Assembly (NCBI RefSeq): GCF_014635825.1
Contig: NZ_BMDO01000001.1
Span: 744,001 to 808,000 of the forward strand
Source: Mucilaginibacter galii
Lineage (GTDB): Bacteria; Bacteroidota; Bacteroidia; Sphingobacteriales; Sphingobacteriaceae
DNA: 64,000 nt
Direction of reading: 5' to 3'
Shown here: positions 51,152 to 60,164 of the stretch, piece by piece
How the letters are laid out: every line of letters begins with the position of its first letter
Numbering within the stretch: the stretch's first letter is position 1
Notes under the pieces: model-generated
What the model was told of the DNA's origin: nothing
What the model saw: the letters and a program-made list of their open reading frames with translations, nothing else
Database searches by the model: none
Made by a program: the position numbers and the translations under genes

Positions 51152-52321
51152 ATGTCTAAGTATTTAAAGCTCTTTACCAACCGGATATTTGTAACCGTTA
51201 TTTGGTTTGGCTTAAGCTTTTTTGCTATCCTGAAACAGGTATTGCATCAGCACATTAATAATTACCTCATTTATAAATACACGTTCATTAACCTGGTGCA
51301 CAAGCTCAATTTGTATGCACCGCAGCCACAGCATTTTGAAGACAGCAATCACTACGGCCCTTTATTTTCCTTGGTGATAGCCCCTTTTTCCTTACTGCCC
51401 GATGGTGCCGGTGCCGTAGTTTGGGTAATGGTGAATGCCTGGGTACTGTATCAGGCTATATTGCTTTTACCACTTACCGCGCTGCAGCGCAATGCGGTAC
51501 TGCTTATTTGCGCGCATGAATTAATGACCGCTGCATTTAATGCCCAGTTTAACCCCATGATGGCGGCATGCATTATATTAAGCTACGTTTTTATCAGGAA
51601 CAAGCATGACTTTTGGGCGGCATTGGTAATTGTAGCCGGTACGTATATCAAACTGTATGGAATTGTGGGTTTGGCTTTTTTCTTTTTCTCGGAGCATAAG
51701 ATCAAGTTCATACTTTCTCTACTTTTTTGGGGAATTGTACTATTTATACTGCCCATGGTATTCTCCTCACCTGCATTTGTGGCTCAAAGCTATTACGACT
51801 GGTACATGAGCCTGTCCGAAAAAAATGCAGTGAACACTACATCGCACATGCAAGATATTAGCGTAATGGGGATGATCCGTCGTGTTTTCCACTACCCGCA
51901 ATTGTCTAACTTAATAGTTATGGTACCGGGCTTAATATTATTTGTGGCATCGTACCTCAACATTAAAAGCTTTAAGCAAATGCCTTACCAGTTATTGATC
52001 CTGGCATCAACCCTAATATTTACAGTGATTTTTAGTACCGGTTCCGAGTCGCCTACTTACATTATTGCTTTTGTAGGGGTGGCTGTATGGTTTATGAACC
52101 TTGACAGGCCGGTGAATAAATTAGACATTGCCTTACTTATATTTGCACTTTTGGTAACCAGTTTATCACCGTCCGACTTGTTTCCCAAATACATTAACCG
52201 CACCTATATTAAGCCTTATGCTTTGAAAGCATTGCCGTGTTTTATCATATGGCTTAAAATTGTTTACGAAAGTTTAACCCGGCATTTTAACCGGCAAGCT
52301 GTTTACACAGTTGTAGAATGA
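51152..52321 (+). CDS. Membrane glycosyltransferase, GT87/DUF2029-like
   Basis: A 389-residue protein with about nine membrane helices. The N-terminal loop contains YAPQPQHFEDSNHYGPLFSL, matching the GT87 pattern (a Tyr-Pro-Pro-like segment before the first long helix pair), in which an Asp serves as catalytic base and polyprenyl-phosphate sugar is the donor. It overlaps the following GT2 gene by four bases (ATGA), giving a tight operon with a polyprenyl-sugar synthase and a deacetylase. The three would act together in making or modifying a surface glycan. Confidence 0.75.
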   Translation: MSKYLKLFTNRIFVTVIWFGLSFFAILKQVLHQHINNYLIYKYTFINLVHKLNLYAPQPQHFEDSNHYGPLFSLVIAPFSLLPDGAGAVVWVMVNAWVLYQAILLLPLTALQRNAVLLICAHELMTAAFNAQFNPMMAACIILSYVFIRNKHDFWAALVIVAGTYIKLYGIVGLAFFFFSEHKIKFILSLLFWGIVLFILPMVFSSPAFVAQSYYDWYMSLSEKNAVNTTSHMQDISVMGMIRRVFHYPQLSNLIVMVPGLILFVASYLNIKSFKQMPYQLLILASTLIFTVIFSTGSESPTYIIAFVGVAVWFMNLDRPVNKLDIALLIFALLVTSLSPSDLFPKYINRTYIKPYALKALPCFIIWLKIVYESLTRHFNRQAVYTVVE

Positions 52322-53271
52322 GAAGAAAGATATCTGTAGTAGTTCCGTCTTATAACGAGGAAGGGAATATTGAGGTACTGGCCAACAGATTGGTGCAGGT
52401 GCTTAAAACCGTACCTTACGACTACGAAGTAATTTTTGTAGATGATGGCAGCTCAGACCATACGCTTGACAGGCTAAAATCTTTAGGCAGCCTGGATGCT
52501 AACCTGTATTACCTGGAACTATCGCGCAACTTTGGACATCAAAATGCTTTAAAAGCAGGTTATGACAGTGCCAACGGCGATGCTATTATTAGTATGGACG
52601 GCGATATGCAGCACCCCCCCGAACTAATACCGCAATTCTTAGAAAAATGGGAAGAGGGTTACGATGTGGTATATACTACCCGCGAATACCAGGACGAAGC
52701 TACTTTTTTTAAGACAAAATCGTCTGACTTGTTCTACGGTGTGTTAAATTCCTTATCAGAAACCAAGTTGGAAAAAGGCACTGCCGATTTCAGGTTGATA
52801 GACCGTAAGGTAGCTAACGTTTTGGTAAGTTTGACTGAGAATGGGCTTTTCATCCGTGGATTAATTAAATGGCTCGGTTTTAAGCAATATTCCATTAATT
52901 ATGTGTGCGATGCACGTTTTTCGGGCAGCAGCAAATACAACCTCAAAAAGATGATCAATTTTGCGGTGCAGGGTATTACGGCGTTTAGTGTTCGTCCGTT
53001 GTATATGGCTACCGGTTTGGGTTTGTTTTTCTCTGTGGCGGCGCTGCTCTTTATCCCTTATATTTTATACAGTTATTTTTCGGGCGAAGCCGTTTCCGGC
53101 TGGGCATCTTTGCTAACTACCATCGTATTTTTTGGTGGCATACAGTTGATGGTATTAGGCATTATAGGTATGTACCTGGGCAAGCTGTTTATGCAATCCA
53201 AACAACGCCCCAATTATATTATACGTTCCACCAACTTACAAAGGGTAAATCATGATCTTGTTAAGCTTTGA
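52318..53271 (+). CDS. Family 2 glycosyltransferase (polyprenyl-phosphate sugar synthase type)
   Basis: A 317-residue GT-A enzyme similar to DPM1/GtrB/ArnC. It has ISVVVPSYNEEGNIEVLANR, VIFVDDGSSDHT (first acidic pair), SRNFGHQNALKAGYDSANGD and the DGDMQHPPEL metal motif. Two C-terminal membrane helices (about 233-258 and 268-292) anchor it. Such enzymes charge undecaprenyl phosphate with a sugar for membrane transferases such as the preceding gene. The sugar is unknown. The next gene starts 20 bases inside its 3' end. Confidence 0.92.
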   Translation: MRRKISVVVPSYNEEGNIEVLANRLVQVLKTVPYDYEVIFVDDGSSDHTLDRLKSLGSLDANLYYLELSRNFGHQNALKAGYDSANGDAIISMDGDMQHPPELIPQFLEKWEEGYDVVYTTREYQDEATFFKTKSSDLFYGVLNSLSETKLEKGTADFRLIDRKVANVLVSLTENGLFIRGLIKWLGFKQYSINYVCDARFSGSSKYNLKKMINFAVQGITAFSVRPLYMATGLGLFFSVAALLFIPYILYSYFSGEAVSGWASLLTTIVFFGGIQLMVLGIIGMYLGKLFMQSKQRPNYIIRSTNLQRVNHDLVKL

Positions 53272-54037
53272 TATTGAAGAATTTGATATGCCCTTTGAAT
53301 ACGGAAAAACGATCTCATTTGAAGATCAGCTTTCCATATCCACCCAAGGTACATTAAGCATATTGCAAATACTGAAACGAAAGGGTATTAAAGCTACGTT
53401 TTACTGTACTGCTAATTACGCGCAGCACAAACCCGAAATCGTAATGCAGATCATTAACGAGGGTCACGAGTTGGCTTCTCACGGTTATTACCATTCTGAT
53501 TTTAAGCCTGAGCATCTGCTGCAATCCAAACAAAAACTGGAAGAGATTGGCGGCGTAGAAATTAAAGGTTACCGCATGGCCCGCATGATGCCGGTTGATG
53601 AACGCGAGATAGAAAAGGCAGGGTACGTTTACAACTCTTCCATCAATCCTACCTGGTTACCGGGCAGGTACAACAATTTTCATCGTCCGCGTACCTGGTT
53701 TTACGATCAGAATGTGCTACAGCTACCCTCGTCAGTTTCGCCGCTTATCAGGTTCCCGTTGTTTTGGTTGAGCTTCCATAATTTACCTATGGGCATCATC
53801 AAGATGCTGAGTGCTTCTACGCATCGTAAAGATGGTTACCTGAATCTATATTTTCATCCCTGGGAATTTACCGACCTAAAACAGCCCGAGCGTTTCGGTT
53901 TCCCCGGCTATGTTACCCGTAACACGGGCGAAGCATTTATTAAGCGGCTGAGTAACTTCATCACCTGGGGTTTGACCAAAGGTTATGAGTTTGCCCGTAC
54001 AGGCGATTTTGTGCAGCAGATTAAGGAAAGGGATTAA
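53252..54037 (+). CDS. Polysaccharide deacetylase family protein
   Basis: A 261-residue NodB-like deacetylase. It starts MILLSFDIEEFDMPFEYGKT, the variant in which the first Asp is followed by Glu-Glu; the zinc His pair is in LASHGYYHSDF. The Arg-containing motif is KGYRMARMMPV and the C-terminal motif LYFHPWEF holds the last His. It resembles exosortase-linked or PuuE/DUF3473-type deacetylases. It would remove N-acetyl groups from a lipid-linked sugar or glycan in the operon's pathway. Its start overlaps the GT2 gene by 20 bases. Confidence 0.88.
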   Translation: MILLSFDIEEFDMPFEYGKTISFEDQLSISTQGTLSILQILKRKGIKATFYCTANYAQHKPEIVMQIINEGHELASHGYYHSDFKPEHLLQSKQKLEEIGGVEIKGYRMARMMPVDEREIEKAGYVYNSSINPTWLPGRYNNFHRPRTWFYDQNVLQLPSSVSPLIRFPLFWLSFHNLPMGIIKMLSASTHRKDGYLNLYFHPWEFTDLKQPERFGFPGYVTRNTGEAFIKRLSNFITWGLTKGYEFARTGDFVQQIKERD

Positions 54038-54060
54038 AAATCGAATATATATAATAAGGA

Positions 54061-54114
54061 TGTCAGTCTTGTCGAAGACTTAACAATGCGTATAAGTCTG
54101 CGACAAGACTGACA
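54061..54114. repeat. Family 1 palindrome, short variant
   Basis: TGTCAGTCTTGTCGAAGACT and its complement ending CGACAAGACTGACA. It lies between the convergent deacetylase and PNPOx-like genes and likely acts as a stem-loop at the 3' ends. Confidence 0.8.
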
Positions 54115-54145
54115 AATAATTTATGGTAATACCGCAGCAATACTG

Positions 54146-54730
54146 CTAAGGTATTAACCACGCCCCTTGGAACTCGCCACCATCTTCTAACATAAATTTC
54201 GCCCTTCGGTTACCTTCGCGATTTAGTTGAAGGTATTCGAGATAATTGGTTTTGATAACCACCACCGCAAAGTTCTCGTACCCCGTCGGGTCGTGTTCTT
54301 CAAACTTTTTACCTTTAATATAAATTAAACCATCGGCCGGTTCATTAATTAGGGTAGATGGTGCAGGCTCGGCCAAATAGGAGCGCCGGCCTTTATAGCC
54401 GTCTTTTCGCCAGTACCAGTATGATACTTCGTCTTGATGATGAATTGTAGCATTACCTTTCAAAATCAATTGCATTTTCTCTTCATCACTGTAGAACACA
54501 ACCGTAACCTTTCCGTTCAATTGCAACTGTTCAACCTTGGGCGAACGGTGATCGGTATAAAATATTAGTGTATTGCGTTCGGCATTGGCTTCTCTTAACA
54601 CAACCGTGTAAGCGTTAATATCATCGGCAGCATAGTTACACACCGTCATGTTACGCAGCGGCGAATCTTTGCTACCGGTGGCCTCCAGCTTACTCCAGCA
54701 TTCAGAAAACATATCGGTTAATTGGGACAT
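54146..54730 (-). CDS. PNPOx-like FMN-binding split-barrel protein
   Basis: A 194-residue protein of the pyridoxamine-phosphate-oxidase-like group (Alr4036-type). It reads MTVCNYAADDINAYTVVLRE, NTLIFYTDHRSPKVEQLQLN, VTVVFYSDEEKMQLILKGNA and ends with LNREGNRRAKFMLEDGG followed by WLIP, where PNPOx has its C-terminal substrate motif. The general flavin reductase or pyridoxal activity cannot be stated. Single gene; its upstream neighbour nnr is transcribed in the same direction. Confidence 0.85.
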   Translation of the reverse strand: MSQLTDMFSECWSKLEATGSKDSPLRNMTVCNYAADDINAYTVVLREANAERNTLIFYTDHRSPKVEQLQLNGKVTVVFYSDEEKMQLILKGNATIHHQDEVSYWYWRKDGYKGRRSYLAEPAPSTLINEPADGLIYIKGKKFEEHDPTGYENFAVVVIKTNYLEYLQLNREGNRRAKFMLEDGGEFQGAWLIP

Positions 54731-54838
54731 TAGAATAGATTAAAAAATTTAAAATTTTTTGTAACATTTCGAAACTCGCAACGTCTTATAGGTACTTTTA
54801 ATTAGTATTATTTGTTCTTTATAAGGTCAGTTAATAGT

Positions 54839-54869
54839 AAAGGGGTAGTCTTGATACTTCCGCCCCTTT
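54839..54869 (+). terminator. Weak hairpin upstream of the PNPOx-like gene
   Basis: AAAGGGG / CCCCTTT with ATTTTTAT after it on the plus strand, immediately 3' of the nnr stop codon on the other strand. The strand on which it works is unclear, since no T tract follows on the minus strand. Confidence 0.35.
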
Positions 54870-54873
54870 ATTT

Positions 54874-56376
54874 TTATAGCAACTTAGCTATAGTTGCCGG
54901 TATACGTGCCGCAACCTGTCCCGGTAATACTACCTGTAAACGGTTAGGTAAAGCCAGCTCATCCCCTGCTTTGCCATGCAGGTAAACCCCTGTCACACAA
55001 GCCTGTTCAGGCGTATATTTTTGCCCTAATAAAGCCGTAATAACCCCTGTCAATACATCGCCCATACCGCCAACTGCCATAGCCGCATTACTGGTAGAAT
55101 TAAAATACACTTTACCATCGGGGCAGCCTACCATGGTGTAACTATTTTTAAGTACAATATAAATATTGAGTTCCTGCGTCTTTTGCTGTAAGGTTTGCAG
55201 GCGTTGCCACCAATTGCTGTGCTCGCCAAACAAGCGATCAAACTCTTTCATGTGCGGGGTAAGTATGCTCCCGGCAGGTAAATCTGCCATTAGGCGCGGA
55301 TGCTCAGCCAGCAGGTTCAGTGCGTCGGCATCAACTACAATGGGCTGCTTATACTCTTCCAGTACATATTGCAATAAGGCCAGGGCATCTTCATCTTTGC
55401 CTAAACCCGGGCCAATGGCTATGGTGCTATAACTGTCGAGTTTTAACTCCGGCATTTCGTAGGCTTTGCGTACAACGGCCATTATTTCTGCTTGGTAACT
55501 GTTTAGGGCGGTTAAGCCGCTTTCGGGGATGCAAGCCGTAGTTAGTCCGGCACCGGCATACACACAGGCCGATGAGCACAGCAATGCCGCCCCCATTGTT
55601 TTAGCCTGACCAGCGATGATAAGCGCGTGGCCAAAGGTACCTTTATGACTAAAACGGCTGCGGGGCTTTAAAACAGCTTTAATATCTTTTTCTTCAACCC
55701 ATAGGTAGGGCGATTGCAACGATTCAATAAAAACTTCATGCAAGCCTATATTTACAGCTTCCCAACATTTTATGAAAGGCGCCGACTCAGGCAGTAAAAA
55801 GTTGATCTTTGGTTGCTGAAACGTGATAACCAGATCCGCCTTTAAAACAGCGGCATCCGAATCTACTTCACCATCGGTATAAAAACCGGTAGGCACATCT
55901 ACAGCAACTATGGTTTTGTCAAGGGTGTTAAGATGATTGACCAGTTCCAGATAATCTCCCGCTAAAGGTTTATTTAAGCCACTGCCTAATATGGCATCAA
56001 TTAAAATATCGCTGGTTTCTTGGGGTGCAGTTTGCCCTTGTTCAATACTTTCAGTCGTGAGGTTCAAACTCTGTAACCGCTGCAGGTTCTCCGCAAAATC
56101 GGGCGATACTTTATTTGAAAACCGCACAATTTTCACATTGATAAATTCATAGCCATGCTCATATAATATACTTGCAATGGCTAAACCATCGCCGCCATTA
56201 TTCCCAGTGCCACAATAAACCGATATCGTGTTTCTCTTATCAGGAAAATGATTAACAAACCAGCTAACAAAAGCTTTGGATGCCCGCTCCATTAAGTCAA
56301 TAGAAGAAACAGGTTCGTTGGCAATGGTGTAAGCATCAACTTGCCTAATTTGCGCTGCAGTTAGTAAGGGTAACAT
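54874..56376 (-). CDS. nnr: Bifunctional NAD(P)H-hydrate epimerase / ADP-dependent dehydratase
   Basis: Repairs hydrated NADH and NADPH. The N-terminal epimerase (YjeF_N, about 1-215) has VYCGTGNNGGDGLAIASILY and VAVDVPTGFYTDGEVDSD. The C-terminal ribokinase-like dehydratase (about 225-500) has KGTFGHALIIAGQAKTMGAA, TIAIGPGLGKDEDAL, PIVVDADALNLLAEHP and SNAAMAVGGMGDVLTGVITA. The two-domain length of 500 residues equals that of E. coli YjeF. All catalytic motifs look intact. A single-gene unit. Confidence 0.95.
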   Translation of the reverse strand: MLPLLTAAQIRQVDAYTIANEPVSSIDLMERASKAFVSWFVNHFPDKRNTISVYCGTGNNGGDGLAIASILYEHGYEFINVKIVRFSNKVSPDFAENLQRLQSLNLTTESIEQGQTAPQETSDILIDAILGSGLNKPLAGDYLELVNHLNTLDKTIVAVDVPTGFYTDGEVDSDAAVLKADLVITFQQPKINFLLPESAPFIKCWEAVNIGLHEVFIESLQSPYLWVEEKDIKAVLKPRSRFSHKGTFGHALIIAGQAKTMGAALLCSSACVYAGAGLTTACIPESGLTALNSYQAEIMAVVRKAYEMPELKLDSYSTIAIGPGLGKDEDALALLQYVLEEYKQPIVVDADALNLLAEHPRLMADLPAGSILTPHMKEFDRLFGEHSNWWQRLQTLQQKTQELNIYIVLKNSYTMVGCPDGKVYFNSTSNAAMAVGGMGDVLTGVITALLGQKYTPEQACVTGVYLHGKAGDELALPNRLQVVLPGQVAARIPATIAKLL

Positions 56377-56617
56377 AAATAACTAAGGCAAATTGAGCTG
56401 GGTTTGTTTTTGCAGGCATTAAATCCATGGTATTTAAACCGCTCTTTAAACAGTTTAGTTGTTAGAAAATGACGGCACCAATTAAAACAATCTCCTATTA
56501 ATTATAAAAGATTTCTGTTTGAATTACTTACACACAGTTTGTTGATAATAAGTTTCTTATAAAGATAAACATATAGATTGAGTGATAGTTATAATAACTC
56601 ATTTAAAAACATTTACC
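56377..56617. other. AT-rich divergent region
   Basis: This 241-base gap between nnr and the small charged protein gene has no open frame with coding character and no consensus promoter that I can point to. Confidence 0.4.
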
Positions 56618-56974
56618 ATGTCAGAAGCAAAATCAGAAGATCAGCATTTAGAAAAAACTATTGACGCGTTAGAAAACAGCATCAAGAACGAATCGGCCAC
56701 AGGATCATCTACAGCTATTACTAGCTGGATCAAAACTCTGTCGGACCATAAAGGTTTCCAAACCATTGTACACGATCTGGAAAAATTGAAAGAAGCCATT
56801 GCAGACAAAGACGGCAAAAAAGTTTATACTCTGTTAGAAAAGTTAGGTAACGAAACCGTTAAAGCAGCCGAAAAAGCAGAAGGCGGAGAAAACAAAGCCA
56901 TTACCAAACTGGGTAAAACCTTATTAAAAGGTTCTAAACTGGTAGAAAAATTAGTTGGTAAAGACGAAAAATAG
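56618..56974 (+). CDS. Small charged helical protein (118 aa)
   Basis: No family recognised. The protein is rich in Glu and Lys and predicted all-helical: LEKTIDALENSIKNESATGS, then HDLEKLKEAIADKDGKKVYT and LEKLGNETVKAAEKAEGGEN. There is no signal or membrane segment. The start is the ATG at 56618 (MSEAKSEDQHLEK); a GTG frame opening at 56582 adds hydrophobic non-conserved residues. A very strong terminator follows, consistent with a highly expressed small gene. Possibly stress-related by composition, but that is speculation. Confidence 0.65.
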   Translation: MSEAKSEDQHLEKTIDALENSIKNESATGSSTAITSWIKTLSDHKGFQTIVHDLEKLKEAIADKDGKKVYTLLEKLGNETVKAAEKAEGGENKAITKLGKTLLKGSKLVEKLVGKDEK

Positions 56975-56982
56975 TTTCTCTT

Positions 56983-57037
56983 CACATCAACAAAAAAGCG
57001 GCTGTCAGTAATAGACAGCCGCTTTTTTGTTGATGTG
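56983..57037. terminator. Very long perfect hairpin terminator
   Basis: A 24-bp perfect inverted repeat (56983-57006 and 57014-57037, loop AGTAATA). The core AGCGGCTGTC / GACAGCCGCT is followed by TTTTTT inside the stem, so it works as an intrinsic terminator in both directions. Confidence 0.9.
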
Positions 57038-57042
57038 ATGTT

Positions 57043-57065
57043 ATTGCGAGCGGTAGCGACGCAAA
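57043..57065. repeat. Fragment of family 2 repeat
   Basis: ATTGCGAGCGGTAGCGACGC matches the left arm of family 2; the right arm is absent. Confidence 0.6.
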
Positions 57066-57081
57066 TAGGATTATTACACCC

Positions 57082-57144
57082 TGTCAGTCTGAGCTTGTCG
57101 AAGACTTGTACGATCGATAAGTCTTCGACGGGCTCAGAATGGCA
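57082..57144. repeat. Family 1 palindrome
   Basis: TGTCAGTCTGAGCTTGTCGA... with right arm GTCTTCGACGGGCTCAGAAT. It lies just after the 3' end of uvrA (minus strand). Confidence 0.8.
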
Positions 57145-57168
57145 GCTTATTTAGTAAATTCTAATTTA

Positions 57169-60015
57169 TTAAGCTAAATGCATTTCCTTAGCCAAAAACT
57201 GCCCGGTGAAACTCTCTTTTACCTTGCATAGACCCTCAGGCGTACCTCTATAAAGGATATTCCCACCGCCTGAGCCGCCTTCGGGGCCTAAGTCGATCAC
57301 GTGGTCAACTACTTTAATTACGTCAAGGTTGTGTTCTATCACCAAAACGGTATTGCCTTTATCCACCAGTTGATGCAGTACGCCTAACAGTACGTTAATA
57401 TCTTCAAAGTGCAAACCGGTGGTAGGCTCATCTAAAATGTAGAAGGTATTGCCCGTATCTTTCTTAGATAATTCGGTAGAGAGTTTAACGCGCTGCGCCT
57501 CACCACCCGATAAGGTGAGCGACGACTGCCCCAAAGTGATGTATCCCAAGCCCACATCGTTCAGCGTTTTTACTTTACGGTAAATGGCCGGCATGTTCTC
57601 GAAAAACACCGTGGCATCTTCAATACTCATATCCAGCACATCGCTAATGGATTTACCACGGTAGCGAACTTCCAGGGTTTCGCGGTTGTAGCGTTTACCG
57701 CCACATTCTTCGCAAGGCACCTGTACATCGGGCAAAAAGTTCATTTCTATAACTTTTTGTCCGGCACCCTGGCAGGTTTCGCAGCGGCCTCCCTTTACAT
57801 TAAAAGAGAAACGACCGGGTTTATAACCCCTGATCTTCGACTCGGGCAGTTGCACATACAATGCACGAATGTCTGAAAACACCCCGGTATACGTAGCCGG
57901 GTTTGAACGCGGCGTACGGCCAATAGGCGTTTGGTCTATCTCAATAACCTTATCAATATTCTCTAAACCTTCAATCTTATCATAAGGCAGCGGCGTTTTC
58001 TTAGCCCTGAAGAAATGATGATTTAGGATAGGATATAGCGTTTCGGTAATTAAACTGGATTTACCACTTCCCGATACACCGGTAATACCAATCAGTTTGC
58101 CCAAAGGAAACTCTACCGATACCTTTTTCAGGTTATGGCCGGTAGCTTTTTTCAGAGTTAAGCTTTTACCGTTTCCCTTGCGACGTACTTTAGGCACTGC
58201 AATTTCGCGACTACCGTTCAGGTAAGAGGTGGTTAAGGTATTAACTTTCATTAATTCGGCAGGCGTACCCTCGGCCACTACAGTACCGCCGTGTACACCG
58301 GCTGCCGGGCCCATGTCAATTACATAGTCGGCCTCCAGTATCATATCTTTATCGTGCTCTACTACTAACACGGTATTGCCTAAATCGCGCAGGTTTTTAA
58401 GAGCTTTGATGAGGCGGTCGTTATCGCGCTGGTGCAAGCCAATGCTGGGCTCATCTAAAATATACATCACATTCATCAGCTGCGAGCCAATTTGCGTAGC
58501 CAAACGAATCCGTTGCGCCTCACCTCCAGATAGCGTACGTGCGGTACGGTCTAAGGTTAAATAGCTCAAACCTACATCCAGCAGGAAAACAATACGTGCA
58601 CGAATCTCTTTAAGTATTTCCTTCGCAATCACGTTCTGGCGTTCGCCTAAACGGTCTTCCAGTCCTTCAAACCAGGTTTGCAGGGCTTTAATGTCCATGG
58701 TAGCCAGTTCGAATATATTTTTTTCGTCTACCTTAAAATGCAGCGATTCTTTTTTCAGGCGGGCACCTTCGCAAACAGGGCAAGTCTTTAGTACGCGATA
58801 AGCATCCATATCGTCGCTTACGCCTTCGCTTTTGCGCTCCTGCTGTTCTTCCAGCATTTTTATCAAGCCGTCGAACGTTACCTGGTAGTTTTGCACGTTC
58901 CATTTATTGTACTCTACGGCAACGGTGATGATCTCGTGCGATCCATTCAAGATAATATCCAGCTTATCGCGCGGAATTTTCTCAATAGGCACCGATAATG
59001 AGAATTCATACTTTTTAGCCAGCGCTTTCAACACCTGGAATATCCATGTTTCGCGGTATTCGCCTATAGGGGCCAAACCACCGTTAGTAATACTTAGCTT
59101 AGGATTGGGAATCACCGACTCTTCATCCACCACAAAAATGTAACCCAGGCCGTCGCACTTATCGCAAGCGCCATAAGGCGAATTGAACGAGAAAGTATTC
59201 GGCTGCGGCTCATCGTATGAGATACCCGAAACCGGGTCCATTAAAAACTTACTGAAGTAGGATACATTATTATCCTGATCGGCAATACGAATAATGCCTT
59301 TAGCCGTTTTAAGGGCCGACTGTACAGAGGTGTATAAGCGCTTGCTATCTTTTTCGCTTACCACCAGGCGGTCTACCACAATATCAATATCGTGAATTTT
59401 ATAGCGGTCTACCTGCATTTTAGGTTCCACATCTACAATGGCGCCATCTACATATACCTTTAAAAAGCCCTGCTTGCGGATCTGTTCAAACAATTCGCGG
59501 TAGTGGCCTTTACGTCCCTTTACCACCGGAGCCAATATGTTTACCGGCTGACCGTCGAACTTTTCCATGATGGTACGCAAGATCTGATCTTCGCTCATGC
59601 GTTCCATTTTTTGGCCGCTTATGTACGAGTAAGCCTCACCCGCACGGGCAAACAGCAAACGCATAAAATCGTAGATCTCGGTAATGGTACCAACCGTTGA
59701 CCGCGGGTTTTTACTGGTAGTTTTTTGCTCAATGGCAATTACCGGGCTCAGGCCAGATACCTTATCTACGTCGGGCCGCTCCATACCGCCCATAAACTGG
59801 CGCGAATAGGCCGAAAACGTTTCCATATAACGGCGCTGCCCCTCGGCATAAATGGTATCGAAAGCCAAAGAAGACTTGCCGCTGCCACTTAAACCCGTAA
59901 TAACCACCAGTTGGTTACGCGGGAAAGAAATATCTATATTTTTTAAATTATGTACCCGGGCCCCGTAAACTTCTACATCGCGCTGCTCGCCCAGATCTAC
60001 TGTTTTTTCACTCAT
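57169..60015 (-). CDS. uvrA: Excinuclease ABC subunit A
   Basis: The damage-recognition ATPase of nucleotide excision repair. The 948-residue protein has two ABC modules, each with Walker A (GLSGSGKSSLAFDT and GVSGSGKSSLITET), a signature (LSGGEAQRIRLATQ and LSGGEAQRVKLSTE) and Walker B. The zinc-binding CxxC pairs are CDKCDGLGY, CPVCEGARL and CETCQGAG with CEECGGKRY. It works with UvrB and UvrC, not in this window. The start is ATG 60015; an upstream TTG adds five residues. Confidence 0.98.
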   Translation of the reverse strand: MSEKTVDLGEQRDVEVYGARVHNLKNIDISFPRNQLVVITGLSGSGKSSLAFDTIYAEGQRRYMETFSAYSRQFMGGMERPDVDKVSGLSPVIAIEQKTTSKNPRSTVGTITEIYDFMRLLFARAGEAYSYISGQKMERMSEDQILRTIMEKFDGQPVNILAPVVKGRKGHYRELFEQIRKQGFLKVYVDGAIVDVEPKMQVDRYKIHDIDIVVDRLVVSEKDSKRLYTSVQSALKTAKGIIRIADQDNNVSYFSKFLMDPVSGISYDEPQPNTFSFNSPYGACDKCDGLGYIFVVDEESVIPNPKLSITNGGLAPIGEYRETWIFQVLKALAKKYEFSLSVPIEKIPRDKLDIILNGSHEIITVAVEYNKWNVQNYQVTFDGLIKMLEEQQERKSEGVSDDMDAYRVLKTCPVCEGARLKKESLHFKVDEKNIFELATMDIKALQTWFEGLEDRLGERQNVIAKEILKEIRARIVFLLDVGLSYLTLDRTARTLSGGEAQRIRLATQIGSQLMNVMYILDEPSIGLHQRDNDRLIKALKNLRDLGNTVLVVEHDKDMILEADYVIDMGPAAGVHGGTVVAEGTPAELMKVNTLTTSYLNGSREIAVPKVRRKGNGKSLTLKKATGHNLKKVSVEFPLGKLIGITGVSGSGKSSLITETLYPILNHHFFRAKKTPLPYDKIEGLENIDKVIEIDQTPIGRTPRSNPATYTGVFSDIRALYVQLPESKIRGYKPGRFSFNVKGGRCETCQGAGQKVIEMNFLPDVQVPCEECGGKRYNRETLEVRYRGKSISDVLDMSIEDATVFFENMPAIYRKVKTLNDVGLGYITLGQSSLTLSGGEAQRVKLSTELSKKDTGNTFYILDEPTTGLHFEDINVLLGVLHQLVDKGNTVLVIEHNLDVIKVVDHVIDLGPEGGSGGGNILYRGTPEGLCKVKESFTGQFLAKEMHLA

Positions 60016-60095
60016 ATAATTTGTACCCAAACAAGTTAAAACTTGTAAACGGCGGCTAAGTTTTTAGCTGCCTGTAATTATCTCATAAAGAGGCG

Positions 60096-60125
60096 CAAAT
60101 ATACGAAAAAGGCCGGCTTGCACAA
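60096..60125 (-). promoter_or_regulatory. Promoter of uvrA
   Basis: On the minus strand, TTG (60123-60125) and TATATTTG (60096-60103) are 19 bases apart, a consensus promoter. The TTG is exactly the loop of the terminator hairpin of the upstream gene. No LexA-type site was recognised. Confidence 0.7.
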
Positions 60126-60139
60126 TGCAAGCCGGCCTT
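60109..60139 (-). terminator. Terminator of the transglycosylase gene
   Basis: A 14-bp perfect stem (AAGGCCGGCTTGCA / TGCAAGCCGGCCTT, 3-base loop) followed on the minus strand by TTT and CGTAT. It overlaps the uvrA promoter. Confidence 0.85.
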
Positions 60140-60164
60140 AATTGCTCCGTAAATACTAAATTTC

